Shown here in pieces: positions 1-9,535 of a stretch of 35,391 nt of DNA; position 1 is the first letter of the stretch, and each line of letters starts with the position of its first letter. The notes beneath the pieces were generated by a model. The model ran no database searches and had not been told where the DNA came from. It saw only the letters and a program-made list of their open reading frames with translations. Both the position numbers and the translations under genes were made by a program. The stretch comes from Planctomycetota bacterium (GTDB lineage: Bacteria > Planctomycetota > Planctomycetia > Pirellulales > Pirellulaceae), in the NCBI GenBank assembly GCA_026692885.1, contig JAPLNJ010001213.1:1-35391 (forward strand). Direction: 5' to 3'.

Positions 1-84
1 TCAGCGGCCGGTATCCGGCCTTGCGCATCGCCGCCGTCTTGGCTACGTTTACCCACCGGCCTGAACCGAGCAAACCCAGAGACC

Positions 85-97
85 GGCCGCAACGGCC
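85..97 (-). terminator. Candidate hairpin downstream of the TIR-STAND gene
   Basis: A perfect 5-bp GC stem (GGCCG / CGGCC, 3-nt loop) lies about 40 bases past the stop codon of the minus-strand TIR-STAND gene. A second perfect hairpin (GGCCGG-TAT-CCGGCC) is at 6-20. Neither has a good T-run on the minus strand, so intrinsic termination is only a guess. Nothing coding is seen in 1-136. Confidence 0.2.
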
Positions 98-136
98 GTT
101 CTGAGACCCCTCCCAACACCTGGGGAAAATAGACAG

Positions 137-3100
137 CTACGTCGCGTTGTAAAGCTGCTCGCCGTCGCGCGGCTCCAACTTGCTCAAGTGCTCCGCGGCC
201 TGCACCACGGCCGCCCGATCCTTCTTCCGCGCCAGTTCCGTGATGCGGAGTGCGAGCAACTTGGGCTGCGCTTCGCGGGGAAGCTTCAGGACGTCGTCCC
301 ACGGTTTCGTGGCCAGCTCGGCCAGTTCCGTAAGCGCGACCTCACGCTTGAGAATCGCGAGTTCCTTTTCCGCCTGCTCGCGCAGCCGGTTCTCGGCAAT
401 TAACTTCTCCAATACACCGATCGCCGCGGCAAACCGCTCTTTCGCGGCGTCATAGCGAAAACGTGTTCGTTCGAGACGGCCTAACTTGTAAAGACTGACC
501 GACACATCCCGTTGCGATTGGGCGTTGCCGGGGTCCGCCGCGGCCAGCGTGCGGCTGATCTTGAGAGCCTCCTCGTACAGCGGTTGGGCGGCCTCGACGT
601 TCCCCCGCTTGACCTGCAGATCCGCCAGCTTGTTCAGGCTGACCGACACGTCCCGTTGCGATTTGGCGTTGCCGGGATCCCACGTGGCCAGCGTGCGGCT
701 GATCTTGAGAGCCTCCTCGCACAGCGGTTGGGCGGCCTCGACGTTCCCCTGGCGGACCTGCAGGTCCGCCAGATTGTCCAGGCTGACCGACACTTCCCGT
801 TGCGACTGGGCGTTGCCGGGGTCCGCCGCGGCCAGCGTGCGGCGGATCTTGAGAGCCTCCTTGTACAGCGGTTGGGCGGCCTCAATGTTCCCCCGCAGGA
901 CCTGCAGGTCCGCCAGCTTTCCCAGGCTGACCGACACGTCCCGTTGCGATTGGGCGTTGCCGGGGTCCGCCGCGGCCAGCGTGCGGCTGATCTTGAGATC
1001 CTCCTCGTACAGCGGTTGGGCGGCCTCGACGTTCCCCCGCAGGACCTGCAGGTCCGCCAGCTTGTTCAAGCAGACGCCGACATTGCTTTTATGACGCCAA
1101 TTGCCGGGATCCAGCACCACCAGACGCTTCGCGAGGTCCAGTCCCCGCCGGAATGCCTGCTCGGCTTGATCCAGCTTGCCGTGCGTCAACGCCTGTTCGC
1201 CATCGCGGCCGAAACGGATCATTTCGAGGTGCAGCGTGGCAATGTCGTCGACGCCTTCCTCCTTGAGCGTGGCCACCAGTTTCGACACCGATTCGACCAA
1301 TCGTTTGCGAACGGGTTGCGAGCCCGCCAGCTTCGTCAACTCCGTGTCCAGTTCGAAAAGGACGGCGTGCGCCAGTTCTTGCGCCTGCTTGAGACGATGG
1401 TTGGAAAGTTCGAGGTTCTTTTCCGCGTTGTGCGAGTTTTGCTTGGCGATCGTTGCGTTCCGTTCTGCCGTAATCGCGTTCTCGTTGGCGCGATTGGTTT
1501 CGGCTTGCGCCAGGAGTCGTTGGTTGTTCGCCCAGTACCCGAGAGCGGCGAAGACGACGGCGACGGCGATCAGGACCGCCACCCCGGCCCAGCGTGCGAC
1601 GCGCCGCTTGCGGTCGCGCCGGCAGCCTACGGCGAGGAAGTCGGTGGCGGTCGCCGAAACGTGCGGCGGTGGGGGCGTTTGCCAGTGCTGATACCACGCC
1701 AGCAAGGCGCCGGCGGGCAGGAATTCTCGGTCGCGGTGGTTGGTGTCCCAGGCGTGAGCGGCCGATTCCAGATCGTCGCGACGCTCCAAATCGCGGCGGT
1801 GAGCTTGGAGGAACGATTTTAGCCGGGGCCAGTCGGAAATCAGCACGTCGTGGATCACGTCGACCTGGTCCTGCTCGTCCACCGTGAGCAGGCGAAGCGG
1901 GGCGCGCGTGCCGTCCTGGCCCGACAGCCTCAGCAAGCTGGGCTCCGCGTGGGGGCCACCCACGGACAACAGCACGGACTTGGGCCGCGCGCGGCGGCGG
2001 TCGGCGGTGCCACGGCCGAGTTCCACCAGTTCCAGGAACATCCGCAAGGCGGCCGTCTGGTCCGCCTCGTTTTCCAAGGAGTCGAGCAGTCGATCCGCCG
2101 ACTGATTCACGGCCCCCGCCACGCCGCCGAGCGTTTGGTAGTCGTCAAACGTCAGGGTCGGTTGGTCGCGATTGACTTCGCGCGCCTTTTGCCACAGTTC
2201 GGCCAAGGTGTGGCTGAGCAGCGGCAAGCGGCCGGGACCGGCCAGCGTATCGTCGAGCAGTTGCTGGAGCAGCGCGGGAGAGGCAAGCCGCCCGCCGGCC
2301 AGTCGTAGCGGTTGCTCGATGGCCGCCGCGAGGCCCGCCTGCGCCATGGCGGGGACCGTGTAACGCTCGGCCGAGTTCAGCCGGTGCGACAGATCGGGAT
2401 GCCCGGCCACGTGGTGCTGGCAATCGCTGCGAATCGTCGAGACCAGCCGAAACGGGCCATCCCGGTCGTCGAGCGCGGCCAGCACCAGGCGAATGAATTG
2501 GGCGGGGGACGACGCGGCGTCGTGCTGGGCCGAGGCGAACAGCTCCTCGAACTGGTCGACGACCAGCAGTACCGAGCGCGGCGGCGTGAACTGGTGGTCC
2601 TTGTTCCACTGCCGCAGTTCGTTGGTCAGGGCCTGCGGGTTTTGGGACAGGCGGTTCTCGATGTCGGTCAAGGTCCCCTTGGGATTTTGGCCCGCGTCCA
2701 GTTCCAGCAGGGCGTCGGCGAGCGCTTTTATGGGATTCGTGCCGGGACGCATGACGAGCGTCAACCAATCGGGCTGACCGGGCCGGCTCGGGCGCCGCGC
2801 CATGGCCGGCAGCAGCCCCGCCTTCACCAACGACGACTTCCCCGTGCCGCTGGCCCCGTCGACCTGCAGCCAACGACAACCGGGCTGCTCCAGCTTGTCC
2901 ACGAGGGCCGCGGTTTCGTCCTGACGGCCGAAGAACAGGTGACTGTGCCGCTCGTCGAACGAGGCCAGACCGAGGAACGGCTCGGTAACCAGCGGCTGCG
3001 CGGGGGCCGCCTTGGGCGTGGTCTCGGGCTCGCCGAGCAGACGCCGCACGGACGCTCCCAATTCACTCAGGCCGTCGGCGGTGGACTGCCCGGCGGGGGC

Positions 3101-3478
3101 CGACAGCTGCGCGGCCTGGAAGACGCTCAAGAAACCGCTCAAGGCGTTCGGCACGCCGTGCAGCGGCTGATCGCCAATCAACACCGGCAGGATGTGCCGC
3201 GGGCCGGGGAGTTCGCTGAAATAGCAATGCAGCGCCCGACTGACTTCCGCTTCCACCCACCGCCGCGGGGCCCGATCGCTGAGCAGCACGACGAACACAC
3301 GGGCGCGCGAAAAACCGTCGTCGATGGCCCGGACCCAGAGTTCGCCGGGCGGGATCGACTTGGCATCCCACCACACGCGCAGGGCCTGACCGTCCGTGAG
3401 TGACGCGTAGACCTGCTGCGCCAGGGCCCGGTCCTCGGAGTGGTAGCTGAGAAAGACATCGAAGGCCTGCGTGGACAT
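137..3478 (-). CDS. TIR - STAND NTPase - transmembrane - TPR protein
   Basis: 1113 aa, likely a signalling or immune receptor. Residues 5-110 are a TIR domain: FDVFLSYHSED start, WWD strand, and W74-V-E-A-E78, where E78 sits at the position of the NAD-hydrolysing glutamate of TIR enzymes. Residues 167-560 are a STAND-type P-loop NTPase with Walker A at 208-215 (GASGTGKS) and Walker B at 303-311 (VLLVVDQFE). This matches the nSTAND1 class that often precedes WD40 repeats; here the C-terminus carries TPR-like repeats instead. A basic stretch (about 619-629) precedes one membrane helix (630-648), then a coiled coil rich in A/E/N/Q (650-705). Residues about 760-1010 hold TPR-like units with a strict 48-residue period. 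TIR-STAND proteins are known from bacterial defence and cell-death systems; the role here is inferred. No partner gene is adjacent. The start is preceded by a weak GGGGA. ORF intact, stop TAG. Confidence 0.85.
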   Translation of the reverse strand: MSTQAFDVFLSYHSEDRALAQQVYASLTDGQALRVWWDAKSIPPGELWVRAIDDGFSRARVFVVLLSDRAPRRWVEAEVSRALHCYFSELPGPRHILPVLIGDQPLHGVPNALSGFLSVFQAAQLSAPAGQSTADGLSELGASVRRLLGEPETTPKAAPAQPLVTEPFLGLASFDERHSHLFFGRQDETAALVDKLEQPGCRWLQVDGASGTGKSSLVKAGLLPAMARRPSRPGQPDWLTLVMRPGTNPIKALADALLELDAGQNPKGTLTDIENRLSQNPQALTNELRQWNKDHQFTPPRSVLLVVDQFEELFASAQHDAASSPAQFIRLVLAALDDRDGPFRLVSTIRSDCQHHVAGHPDLSHRLNSAERYTVPAMAQAGLAAAIEQPLRLAGGRLASPALLQQLLDDTLAGPGRLPLLSHTLAELWQKAREVNRDQPTLTFDDYQTLGGVAGAVNQSADRLLDSLENEADQTAALRMFLELVELGRGTADRRRARPKSVLLSVGGPHAEPSLLRLSGQDGTRAPLRLLTVDEQDQVDVIHDVLISDWPRLKSFLQAHRRDLERRDDLESAAHAWDTNHRDREFLPAGALLAWYQHWQTPPPPHVSATATDFLAVGCRRDRKRRVARWAGVAVLIAVAVVFAALGYWANNQRLLAQAETNRANENAITAERNATIAKQNSHNAEKNLELSNHRLKQAQELAHAVLFELDTELTKLAGSQPVRKRLVESVSKLVATLKEEGVDDIATLHLEMIRFGRDGEQALTHGKLDQAEQAFRRGLDLAKRLVVLDPGNWRHKSNVGVCLNKLADLQVLRGNVEAAQPLYEEDLKISRTLAAADPGNAQSQRDVSVSLGKLADLQVLRGNIEAAQPLYKEALKIRRTLAAADPGNAQSQREVSVSLDNLADLQVRQGNVEAAQPLCEEALKISRTLATWDPGNAKSQRDVSVSLNKLADLQVKRGNVEAAQPLYEEALKISRTLAAADPGNAQSQRDVSVSLYKLGRLERTRFRYDAAKERFAAAIGVLEKLIAENRLREQAEKELAILKREVALTELAELATKPWDDVLKLPREAQPKLLALRITELARKKDRAAVVQAAEHLSKLEPRDGEQLYNAT
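501..1076 (-). repeat. Four tandem 144-bp units coding TPR-like repeats
   Basis: Units begin near 501, 645, 789 and 933, exactly 144 bp (48 codons) apart, and differ from one another by only a few bases. The first and last units show roughly seven to nine substitutions over 144 bp, a count made by eye. Each unit encodes a helix pair of the form KLADLQV-RGNVEAAQPLYEE-LKISRTLA-DPGNAQSQRDVSVSL. Such DNA-level identity implies recent duplication or gene conversion. Confidence 0.9.
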
Positions 3479-3714
3479 CAGGATTCCCCAGAATAAAGTC
3501 GGCAGATGGCCGCACTCCAGCTATCGGAAATTGGTTTCCGCCGACAGGGCTGATTCTATCGGGAGAAGCTGGTGAAGCAAGGATGATCGGGAATCTCACT
3601 GTCACCAGCCTTTGGTTCAGGGGCTGGATCGGCTCTCCTTTCCTTCACGCGGTCTCGGTCTGGCCCGCCACGACGATCACCGGAGCAGGGTGGCGAGGGT
3701 GTAGCATTGCCGGG

Positions 3715-3821
3715 TCATTTCGATTTCTCGTTTTTCAGCAGGTCCACCATGGCCCAGCCCAGTGCGGTGCCGACTTCCATGTAGGTTTCGGCATTGCGGT
3801 TGTAGGGTTGCTGACTCTCGA
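3715..3821 (-). pseudogene. 3' fragment, possibly a sialate O-acetylesterase-like gene
   Basis: Directly after the stop codon of the next minus-strand ORF, a different frame reads ESQQPYNRNAETYMEVG followed by TALGWAMVDLLKNEKSK and a TGA at 3715-3717. The text looks like genuine protein. It resembles the C-terminal YNxNAExYxxxGxAxGxAMVxLL ending of secreted SASA/sialate O-acetylesterase-type esterases, which is a recollection and not a search. There is no start codon of its own. The alternative is a frameshifted C-terminus of the upstream ORF, joined near 3822. Confidence 0.4.
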
Positions 3822-4427
3822 CTATTCTTTCGCCGCCTGCCGCGTGACGATGGGTACATACCCCGCCTCCAAGCCCGGCGGCGGAGTGACGACGAGCGCA
3901 GGGTCGATTTCCGCCAGCTTGCCGACCGTGGGTGGCGGCAGGTAATCGCGGTCTAGCTTCCAACTCCGGTGAATCTTCTCCACGCGCACCTGCAGCGCCT
4001 TGCGCTCTTCCGCCGTCAGGTCGGCGTTGAGCAAAGCCGGCTGGTCGGCGAAGCGATACCAGGTGAACTTCGGCGTTTCGGTCGCGAACCGCGTGTCCCG
4101 CCACCAGCCCAGGCCGCCCTCGATATCGGAATACAGGTTGTCGGGAGCACGGCCTTCATGCTGGGCGAACATCCAGGTTCCGAACAGACCGGATTGAAAG
4201 CGATCGCCCGGATAGGCCTTCAGCAGCGGCCAGGCGGCGACATACATCGAGAACCCAGCGTTGAAGGTCTCGGGAACTTTGTCATTCGGCACGATCAGAT
4301 ACCCGGCCATCTCGGCTTGCCGAATCCGTTCACCAGCTTGCGCCGGCAGAACGCTCCCCGGCCCGGCGAGCGCCGTGGTCAGCGATAGAAGCAGCAGGGC
4401 GGTGAGGAGGATGTGTCGCGTTCTCAT
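3822..4427 (-). CDS. Secreted protein of unknown function, probably internally deleted
   Basis: About 201 aa from ATG 4427, which overlaps the stop of the upstream ORF as ATGA, so translation is probably coupled. A signal peptide is clear (MRTRHILLTALLLLSLTTALA, cleavage near AGPGS). The start at 4427 is preferred to the longer in-frame start at 4493, which would lack a signal peptide at its N-terminus. The body includes GERIRQAEMAGYLIVPN, an FNAGFSMYVAAWPLL helix and GGLGWWRDTRF, then FTWYRFADQPALLNADLT and a basic C-terminal part ending VTRQAAKE. The text changes character abruptly between TETPKF and TWYRFAD. From memory, related planctomycete proteins are much longer and carry a large middle segment here, so an in-frame internal deletion is suspected. 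No function is assigned. Confidence 0.5.
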   Translation of the reverse strand: MRTRHILLTALLLLSLTTALAGPGSVLPAQAGERIRQAEMAGYLIVPNDKVPETFNAGFSMYVAAWPLLKAYPGDRFQSGLFGTWMFAQHEGRAPDNLYSDIEGGLGWWRDTRFATETPKFTWYRFADQPALLNADLTAEERKALQVRVEKIHRSWKLDRDYLPPPTVGKLAEIDPALVVTPPPGLEAGYVPIVTRQAAKE

Positions 4428-4918
4428 TTCGCTTTCGCTCCCATGTGGATGAATTCGTCGCGGTTGAGGAAACCGTCTTGGTCGGTGTCCCATTTGTCGA
4501 AACGCGTTTGCGCGGCCTCCGGGTCGGTCTGGTTGGCAAGAAACTCCTCGCGGCTGAGTTGGCCGTCGTGGTTCTTGTCTTTCAGCGCGAACAGGGCGGC
4601 GCGATCTGGGGCTGGTTTCGCGCCGACCGTGGCGGGCTTGCTGGCGACGGGGTTAGCGCGAGGCGGCAGCGTCGCGCTCCAGTCGAGCCACGCCTTGTGG
4701 AGCCGCGCGACCAATTCCGGCTTGTCGCTGGCCAAGTCGCGTTTCTCACCGATGTCGTCGGCGAGATTGAATAGTTGTAGCTTCGGCTGCCACGGGCTGA
4801 GGAGCAGTTTCCAGTCGCCCTCGCGGACGGCGCCGGCCTCACCGTTCTTCCAGAACAGGCTGTCGTGTGGCGCACCGTTTCTTTCGCCAGTCAGGAATCG
4901 CAACGGGTTACAATCCTC
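4424..4918 (-). pseudogene. Beheaded sulfatase: C-terminal domain plus two EF-hands
   Basis: The open frame gives only the end of an arylsulfatase: PLRFLTGERNGAPHD, then a GDWKLLLSPWQPKLQLFNLADD strand pair and IGEKRDLASDKPELVARLHKAW, typical of the small C-terminal sulfatase domain. Two canonical EF-hand loops follow, DKNHDGQLSREEF and DTDQDGFLNRDEF, with Asp/Asn at calcium-ligand positions and Glu at position 12. The formylglycine site and whole catalytic domain are missing. Reading back from the TTG at 4903 the frame closes at a TGA (4919-4921), and a divergent plus-strand gene starts 40 bp further on. This is a 5'-truncated gene, and its product would be inert as an enzyme. Sulfatase-EF-hand fusions are common in planctomycetes. 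The stop overlaps the next start (ATGA). Confidence 0.75.
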
Positions 4919-4961
4919 TCAGCCTCGACGTGCATTCCTTCGGTAGACATGGAGAGCGAAC

Positions 4962-6011
4962 ATGTATTTGCCCGCTTGCCCGGTCCTTTCCGCATGTGCT
5001 CGGCACGCTTCGTGGCGGGCCGTGATGATGTCGCTGGCGGTTGCAATGCCGTGCTATTCCGCCCAAGAGAATCGCGCTACAGCAACGAAGACGCGGCCCT
5101 CGGCATCCGTATCGGCGATGCGGGATGATATTTCCAAGCGGTTGCTTGCGGAGTTCCGGCAATCCTACGCCGTGCCTGATGGCAAAGTCATCAAGCGCGT
5201 GGCGCCGCCTTTCTCGCCGGGACGATTGGAGTTCTATCGCGTGCATGACGCGCGTCAAGCCAAGCTCATTCCCGAAGGCCCGGAATACTACTTGTTCAAA
5301 TGGGACAAGCCAAAGCCCACCGATGCCAATCACACCGGCTGGTGGAGTGAAGGCAGGCTGACCCCGGCAGGCATGGGGTGGGTTGGCGGCAAGGGCGTCG
5401 AACTCTCGACACTCATTGACTATTTTACCGGCATTCATCGCTTTGAAACTCTGGGCGACCGTTTGCTCATCGACGCGAAGGTCTCCGGCGATTGGGTAAC
5501 CCGTTACGGCGCATCACCCGAAAAACTGCTGCCAGAATTGGAAGCCATCTTACGAAGCGAGTGCAAATTGCCCGTCCGCTTGCGGCTCGTCCAGGAGGAC
5601 CGCAAGGTCATCGTCGTGGAGGGGATGTACGTGTACCGCCCCGTGCCGGGACGAAGCGCCGTAAGCATCAAGGAGGGGTGCGAAGAAAACAACTGGCTTG
5701 AGGGGGACTACGATGTCTTGGAGGTCTTCACCCGCGATCGCAAAGACTGTTGGGATGCGTCGAGCTACGATTTTGAATCACTGCTGAATCGCCTCAGCCG
5801 TTCCATCGACCGCCCCGTGCTGAACGAGGTCGCTCGTCCGCCGAAAAACAAGTTGATTGTCGAAGACAACCTCAACCCGATCTCAGGGCGTCCCAAGCGG
5901 ACGGAGTGGGACGAGGCGGCGCTGCTGACACACCTCGGCAAACAGACCGGCTTGACATTTACCGAGAAGACTCGCCGCGTGCGAGTTCTTCACGTCGAAC
6001 GGGCCGAGTAA
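4962..6011 (+). CDS. Secreted protein of unknown function
   Basis: 349 aa. ATG 4962 has GGAGAG five bases upstream. The N-terminus (about 1-34) is a plausible signal peptide with a hydrophobic stretch VMMSLAVAMPCYSA. The mature part has no recognised catalytic motif. It includes YYLFKWDKPKPTD, a GWWSEGRLTPAGMGWVGG turn-rich segment and LSTLIDYFTGIHRFETLGDRLLIDAKVSGDW. The C-terminal about 30 residues (ALLTHLGKQTGLTFTEKTR...VLHVERAE) resemble the short alpha/beta modules on planctomycete M56 sensors and DUF3738/TIGR03435-type proteins, but this is a weak visual likeness. It is divergent to the sulfatase remnant, and no operon partner is close. Frame and composition look normal, so it is probably functional. 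Confidence 0.7.
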   Translation: MYLPACPVLSACARHASWRAVMMSLAVAMPCYSAQENRATATKTRPSASVSAMRDDISKRLLAEFRQSYAVPDGKVIKRVAPPFSPGRLEFYRVHDARQAKLIPEGPEYYLFKWDKPKPTDANHTGWWSEGRLTPAGMGWVGGKGVELSTLIDYFTGIHRFETLGDRLLIDAKVSGDWVTRYGASPEKLLPELEAILRSECKLPVRLRLVQEDRKVIVVEGMYVYRPVPGRSAVSIKEGCEENNWLEGDYDVLEVFTRDRKDCWDASSYDFESLLNRLSRSIDRPVLNEVARPPKNKLIVEDNLNPISGRPKRTEWDEAALLTHLGKQTGLTFTEKTRRVRVLHVERAE

Positions 6012-6241
6012 GAATCTCTGAGGAATGATCGTTCGCTACGGCGCAACTGCCGTACGGCGAGCGGTCCGCCATCGCAGCCGCCGCGTCTGGGCCTCGCGTG
6101 ATTCTCCTTCTCGCTGATCGAACCGATGCTCAGGGCGGGCAGCCAGCCAGCGGATCCGGCAAGAGGGCTTCCAGGGCAGCCGTACAGCTTGGGGCGCTGG
6201 GCTCAAATCGGTTCCTACGCCACAAGGTCGGCATTTTGCTT

Positions 6242-6691
6242 ATGATGACGATGATGACCGACAGCAGATCGCCCTTGACGCCAGAGTTTCACCAGCGAGC
6301 AACGTTTCACACGACGCGTTGGTCGGTGGTGCTCTCGGCGCAGGGGAAGTCGTCGGGGGATGCCGTTCAGTCGCTGGAGGCGCTCTGTAGGCAGTATTGG
6401 CCGCCGCTGTACGCCTATGTGCGGCACCGTGGCCATGCGGTGCATGACGCGCAAGACCTGACGCAGGCCTTCTTTGCTCGGTTGTTGGAGAAGGACTGGC
6501 TGGCGGCGGCAGACCGCGAGCGCGGGCGGTTTCGTGCCTTTCTGCTCATGGCCCTCAAGCGATTCCTCGCCAACGAATGGGATCGCTCGCAGACGCAGAA
6601 ACGTGGCGGTGGGGTTATGCCCACGAGCACGGCATCGTGCATCGCGACATCAAGCCGGAGAATCTGCTGCTCGACAAAGAAGGCCGGGTGA
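6242..6691 (+). pseudogene. ECF-type sigma factor, truncated after region 2
   Basis: The start is probably one of the ATGs at 6242-6254; the longer in-frame start at 6098 adds low-complexity text. The protein begins FHTTRWSVVLSAQG, typical of planctomycete/verrucomicrobial ECF sigma factors, then YVRHRGHAVHDAQDLTQAFFARLLE (region 2, with the DAxDLxQ core) and FRAFLLMALKRFLANEWDR, ending at QTQKRGGG around 6612. Region 4, the -35-binding half, is absent. From here the DNA becomes the catalytic loop of a protein kinase in another frame, and the sigma frame runs about 26 nonsense codons to a TGA at 6689-6691. In these bacteria such a sigma gene often lies directly upstream of a Ser/Thr kinase gene, so a deletion that removed the end of one and the start of the other explains the joint. 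Confidence 0.75.
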
Positions 6692-9438
6692 AGATCGCGG
6701 ACTTCGGCATCGCGAAGATGCTCGGCACCGACGCCGACACTGCGGTGCGCGACGAAGGGCAGCAGGCCGGCACGCTCGCTTCTGCTGCGGGCACGCCGCA
6801 ATACATGGCGCCGGAGCAGAAGGCCCATCGCATCACGGATCATCGCGCCGACATCTACTCGCTGGGCGTGGTGCTCTACGAACTGCTCACCGGCGAACTT
6901 CCCGCCGACAAACTCCAGCCGCCGTCGCGCAAAGTGCAGATCGACGTGCGCCTCGACGAGATCGTCCTGCGCGCGCTGGAGGCGCAGCCGGAGTTGCGCT
7001 ACCAGACGGCCAGGGAGTTTCGCACGCAGTTGGAGACGGCGGTTTCAACTCACGCCGGCAGCCAGTCATCGCGCCTGTTCAAGACCGGCCAGGGCTTCCT
7101 CTTTCCGCCGGATCAATTCACCACTGCCAGCGGCCAGTTCTTTGCCTGCCGCACGCGCGGGCAACTCATCCTCGACGACCGTCAACTCACCCACTCGCGT
7201 GCCGGTGTGAACACCATCATCCCGCTCGCCGCCATCCGCGATGTGAGTCTCGGCCAGTATCCGCGCACGCTACAACCATCGGGAGTGGATCTCCTCAGCG
7301 TGACCTACGAGGAGGGCGGCCAGCGCAGGCAAATCCTGCTCTCGCCGATGGAGGGATGGTTCGGTTTTCCGTCCGACCGGAACGCGTTGACCGCGGAGTG
7401 GTTTGCCGCCCTTCGCGACGCGGTCACGTCCGCCACAGGCCATGAGCCTGCATCGACACCGAGGGAGCAACTTGGAATACCGCGCGGCTCGCATCTCACG
7501 CTGGCGCTGATGTTGTCGGGGCCGCTGTTCGCGCTCGCGGTCCTGGCGGGTTGCTTGATTTATCTCGCGATCATGCGCCAGACGCCCGGCACTCCCACGA
7601 CATTCCCGTTCAACATCAACCCGCTCGGGGTCATATTTGCGCTGTTTTTTCTTTTCGGTTTGATCGCCTTCGGCCTTCCGTGGCTGGTGCAGCGGCGGAC
7701 AAGGAATGCCAGCTCGTCCGCAGCATCGCTGAATGCACCAGGTGCAGCATCGGCCCGCAGGAAGCAAATCGTGTTCGCGTGCGTGGCGGTCCTATTCATT
7801 ATCCTCTCGCTGCTGGGCGAGAGGTATTTCAACTGGCGGTGGGAAAAAACGCATTGGCACACCCTCCGCATGGCGTGGAGCGACCGCACCAACGACGTCG
7901 CCGGTGCGCTGCGCATCGCCGAGGTGACGCGCGAGGGACGCATCGTCATCTTCCGTATTGCGTGCGAGTCGGGCCCGATGCCGGTGGATTTTCAGGTCAG
8001 CTACAGCGGACAGGAACTTGATTCGCTGCCGTCAGCGGACACCGTTCCCAGCGTCACGGCACTCTATGCGCCGCTTCCTCCGCAGATCGCGTCCGTCGGC
8101 ATCCCGGTCCGTTCAGGCATGACGCTGCTCGGCACCCGCTGGGTGCGACGCATGGAAAAGATCACGCGGCAAAAGCCCGGCGAGGTGACGCTCGGTTTCG
8201 TGCTGCCCGACGAAGCGCGGGCCGAGAGGGCCATGCAGGAGGCGCGGAGAATCTATCTGCCCGAGCGACCCTGCCATCTCCAAAATTCCGATGTGCTGAT
8301 GCTGTTCACCGAATTTCGCAATGTCGGTGAAAATAACTGGGAGCAGTCGCAGGCGATGCTGAATGTGGATTTCGCCGCCGCCCCTTCGCAACCTGCGCCA
8401 GCCACGAGCAGCATACTCGCGCCCACCTTCGGCCCGGTGAAGGCACCCTCGCAAGGCCCGTCGTTACCGACTCCGTCGACGTACGAACCGCCGCACGAAA
8501 CAGCACGCACCTCCCAACCACCGGCTTGGAAGGAGGAGGACATCGTCGTCGAACTTTATTTCGGAGCGGAGGCGCAGCCGAAGGCTCCGAAGCACCCCAA
8601 ATACACCAAGCTGGTTCAAGCACTGAATTCCCTGAAAGGCGTCGTGACGAACTTTCCCAACGCAGGAGCGGACGACGGCGGCATCATCACCTCGGCCATC
8701 ATCCGCGACTTGTCTCAACGCTGTCTTCGAGAAACCCAAAGGACTCAAAAGGAATCCGAACTGCGAGTCGCCATCGACTCGGCCCTGAAGGACGCCGACA
8801 TTGAAACGGTTCTCTGGCACGAAGATCCTGAAGAAACCGAAACGCCGAAGACGCAAGACTCAGAATCGCTACCAGCTGACAATGGCATAACGGCGATTAG
8901 CTGGAGTGGCCCCCAGGGCACGGTGCTTTCGATGGCGGGTATGGAACTTGATATTGACTCGAAGGCAGCGTGCTTCGGCGTCGTCCGTTATCCCGACGAA
9001 ATCCGCCGCATCGGCCTGTTCGTGGAATATGCTCCGCTGCTTCAAGGCGCCGCTCTCGCCGGGCGGCTGGATGTTTATCCGCGCGACTCGAACACCGCCA
9101 GGTTTCTGCAAGCCAACGCCGTTCCGCTTACGATCACGAAGGAAGATCTTCGCGCGGCCTGGGATGACGATCTCGTCAAAGTGTTTTATTTGCCGCATCC
9201 CACGGCTGGGAGAAAGTCTCCTTCGCCGGTTGAGGTTGTGGATTCGACACACCGCGATCCCGAGGGCGACAAACACGCGATCGAACAAGCCCGTCAATCA
9301 GGCGCGATACTCGCGGTGCTACGGCTCGGGAAGGATTTCAAGACGCTCGGCATTCCGGCTCCGGATGCCAGTCCTGTGATCGTCCCACGGCCTTCGTCAT
9401 CGTCACCGCCGCCAACAGACGTCGAAAGTGAACTGTAG
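6577..9438 (+). pseudogene. Ser/Thr protein kinase lacking its N-lobe, with three TM helices
   Basis: A 953-codon open frame whose homology starts at WGYAHEHGIVHRDIKPEN. Catalytic-loop HRD (residues 22-24), K26, N29, DFG (42-44) and MAPEQ are present. The glycine loop, VAIK lysine and helix-C glutamate are missing, so it cannot be an active kinase. After the C-lobe (to about 150) comes a beta-rich PH-like segment (about 165-290), then three hydrophobic helices (about 306-332, 346-371, 394-416), and a long extracytoplasmic region with a Pro/Ser/Thr-rich linker (about 600-650). The first codons (MGSLADAETWR) overlap sigma-factor sequence in another frame and are not natural. Everything after the joint is intact, so decay is recent or the joint is an assembly artefact. 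The native gene was probably a membrane Hanks-type kinase paired with the sigma factor. Confidence 0.75.
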
Positions 9439-9535
9439 CGGCAGGTTTCCCATGGGGCATGACTACTTCGACAAAGCAACGTTCCAACGGGACAAGTTCA
9501 GGGCCGCGATCGAGGCCAGGAAGGAGTAGAAGAAA

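Noticed and set aside
512..1822. 436-codon plus-strand ORF with repeats
   Set aside because: Mirror of the TPR repeats on the opposite strand; the repeats come from the real minus-strand gene.
2312..3403. 363-codon plus-strand ORF
   Set aside because: Antisense of the STAND/TIR coding region; Arg/Gly/Gln-rich noise with no domain.
3604..3632. CCAGCC...GGCTGG hairpin as terminator
   Set aside because: Short stem, no T-run on either strand, and lies between two minus-strand genes without further support.
6242..9438. Programmed frameshift producing one sigma-kinase protein
   Set aside because: Both partners lack essential halves (sigma region 4, kinase N-lobe) and no slippery site is evident; a deletion joint is simpler.
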